From: Nanohaloarchaea archaeon PL-Br10_U2g5
GTDB lineage: Archaea > Halobacteriota > Halobacteria > Halobacteriales > Haloferacaceae
Reading direction: 5' to 3'
Assembly: GCA_001564205.1 (NCBI GenBank)
Contig: LKMY01000126.1
Location: 1 to 5,746, forward strand
Length of the DNA: 5,746 bases
Shown: one piece after another, positions 5,187 through 5,746 of the stretch
How positions within the stretch are numbered: position 1 is the stretch's first letter
Layout: each line of letters starts with the position of its first letter
Notes under the pieces: model-generated
What the model saw: only the letters and a program-made list of their open reading frames with translations
The model's database searches: none
Told to the model about the DNA's origin: nothing
Program-made: the position numbers and the translations under genes

Positions 5187-5712
5187 AGCTCGGTGTTCCG
5201 TCCGCTGAACCGTCGGTTTCGACCTCGATCCGTTCGTCGGCAGGGACTACCACGTACTCAATACCGGCGCGTTCGAACAGAGCTCGCGTTCGCTCGATCC
5301 CCGTCCCTGCGTCGACCTCGTTCGCCCGATAATGTCGGACCGGGTGGCGGATCCACGACGGCTCCCAATGGGCGTACACATCGGTCGTCGACCGATCCGG
5401 TCCGACGAACAGCCCGAGGTGAAGCTGGTCGTCACTCGCGAGCGCCCCGTCCGGATAGCGAACCCAGCTCGCAACGGTCGTCTCCGGCGGGGTGTCGTAG
5501 GCGCGGCGCTTGAGCGACGAGACAAGATTCCGAACGAATCCGAGTCGGTGGAGCCTCGCCTCAACGATCGGATACGGCTCCCGAAGCGTACACGCGTACT
5601 GGTCGCGTGGTGTCTCCCGTTCTGCGTACAGACCGAGCGTCGACAGCGGGAGGTGAAGAAGGCTCGCGATGACTTGCCGGACGCGTTCGAGAACGCGGAG
5701 TTCGTGCGTCAT
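5185..5712 (-). CDS. Uncharacterised 175-residue protein
   Basis: I do not recognise this family. The N-terminal 30 residues (MTHELRVLERVRQVIASLLH and on) look like an amphipathic helix, not a signal peptide. The middle looks globular with beta strands (TTVASWVRYP, 78-87; DQLHLGLFVGP, 95-105). Then comes an aromatic/histidine-rich block, DVYAHWEPSWIRHPVRHYRA (111-130), with H115, W116, W120, H123 and H128, followed by a helix and strand (GIERTRALFERAGIEYVVVP, 138-157) and an acidic tail with D/E at 159-171. There is no membrane segment. The first 130 residues are rich in arginine and histidine, so the body is much less acidic than its neighbours and only the tail gives net negative charge. 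Codon use is more relaxed (CTT, GTT, AGG). No TATA box is visible in the 34 bases upstream, so it may be distal in an operon. The ATG at 5712 is the only good start; a coding region is likely but function is unknown. Confidence 0.78.
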   Translation of the reverse strand: MTHELRVLERVRQVIASLLHLPLSTLGLYAERETPRDQYACTLREPYPIVEARLHRLGFVRNLVSSLKRRAYDTPPETTVASWVRYPDGALASDDQLHLGLFVGPDRSTTDVYAHWEPSWIRHPVRHYRANEVDAGTGIERTRALFERAGIEYVVVPADERIEVETDGSADGTPS

Positions 5713-5746
5713 TGGCCGCCCGTTGGACGGGGTAACGCATGAATCC
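5709..5746 (-). CDS. Possible C-terminal end of an upstream minus-strand gene
   Basis: Read on the minus strand from the window edge, one frame is open and ends IHALPRPTGGQ followed by TGA at 5711-5709. That stop overlaps the ATG of the 175-residue gene as ATGA, the same junction type seen at 4230-4233. Eleven codons are too few to be sure; the support is the overlap and the lack of a promoter for the downstream gene. A plus-strand ATG at 5739 is an alternative gene start that cannot be judged. Confidence 0.3.
   Translation of the reverse strand, partial: IHALPRPTGGQ

Noticed and set aside
1..5746. Search for mobile elements, CRISPR repeats, tRNA or toxin-antitoxin genes
   Set aside because: I saw no transposase motifs, no terminal inverted repeats, no regularly spaced repeat array and no tRNA-like cloverleaf; composition is broadly even, and nothing supports a defence or mobile island.

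Overview
The window reads as ordinary chromosomal DNA from a haloarchaeon (class Halobacteria). The evidence is GC-rich coding sequence with strong G/C preference at third codon positions, strongly acidic predicted proteins, and start codons preceded by TATA-like elements about 27-33 bases upstream with no convincing Shine-Dalgarno, which fits leaderless transcription. The protein types also fit: a HAD-crotonase fusion, an AlkA-like glycosylase, PhoU, a CPWC glutaredoxin and a PduO-type adenosyltransferase. I cannot assign a genus from the sequence alone.

Layout. Positions 1-1811 (minus strand) hold most of a two-domain beta-oxidation enzyme, 3-hydroxyacyl-CoA dehydrogenase fused to enoyl-CoA hydratase, cut by the left edge. 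A 183-bp divergent intergenic region (1812-1994) separates it from a run of plus-strand genes: an AlkA-type DNA glycosylase (1995-2591), an orphan PhoU (2712-3386), a hotdog-fold thioesterase (3511-3909), a glutaredoxin-like protein (3994-4233) that overlaps by four bases an ATP:cob(I)alamin adenosyltransferase (4230-4763), and a small two-helix protein of unknown function with a strong TATA box (4864-5142). Facing it tail-to-tail is an unrecognised 175-residue protein on the minus strand (5185-5712). The last bases of an upstream minus-strand gene may overlap its start.

The only pair with clear sequence evidence for joint expression is glutaredoxin-adenosyltransferase (ATGA overlap). Gaps of 84-124 bp elsewhere on the plus strand suggest mostly independent units. 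No intergenic gap exceeds 183 bp. I see no tRNA, rRNA, CRISPR array, insertion sequence or attachment site, and no evidence of a new defence or mobile system. The points most worth a second look are the unknown protein at 5185-5712, the conserved-looking small helical protein at 4864-5142, the 13-bp direct repeat between those two genes, the perfect hairpin on the adenosyltransferase stop codon, the glutaredoxin-adenosyltransferase coupling, and a strict sequence context around the rare leucine codon TTA.
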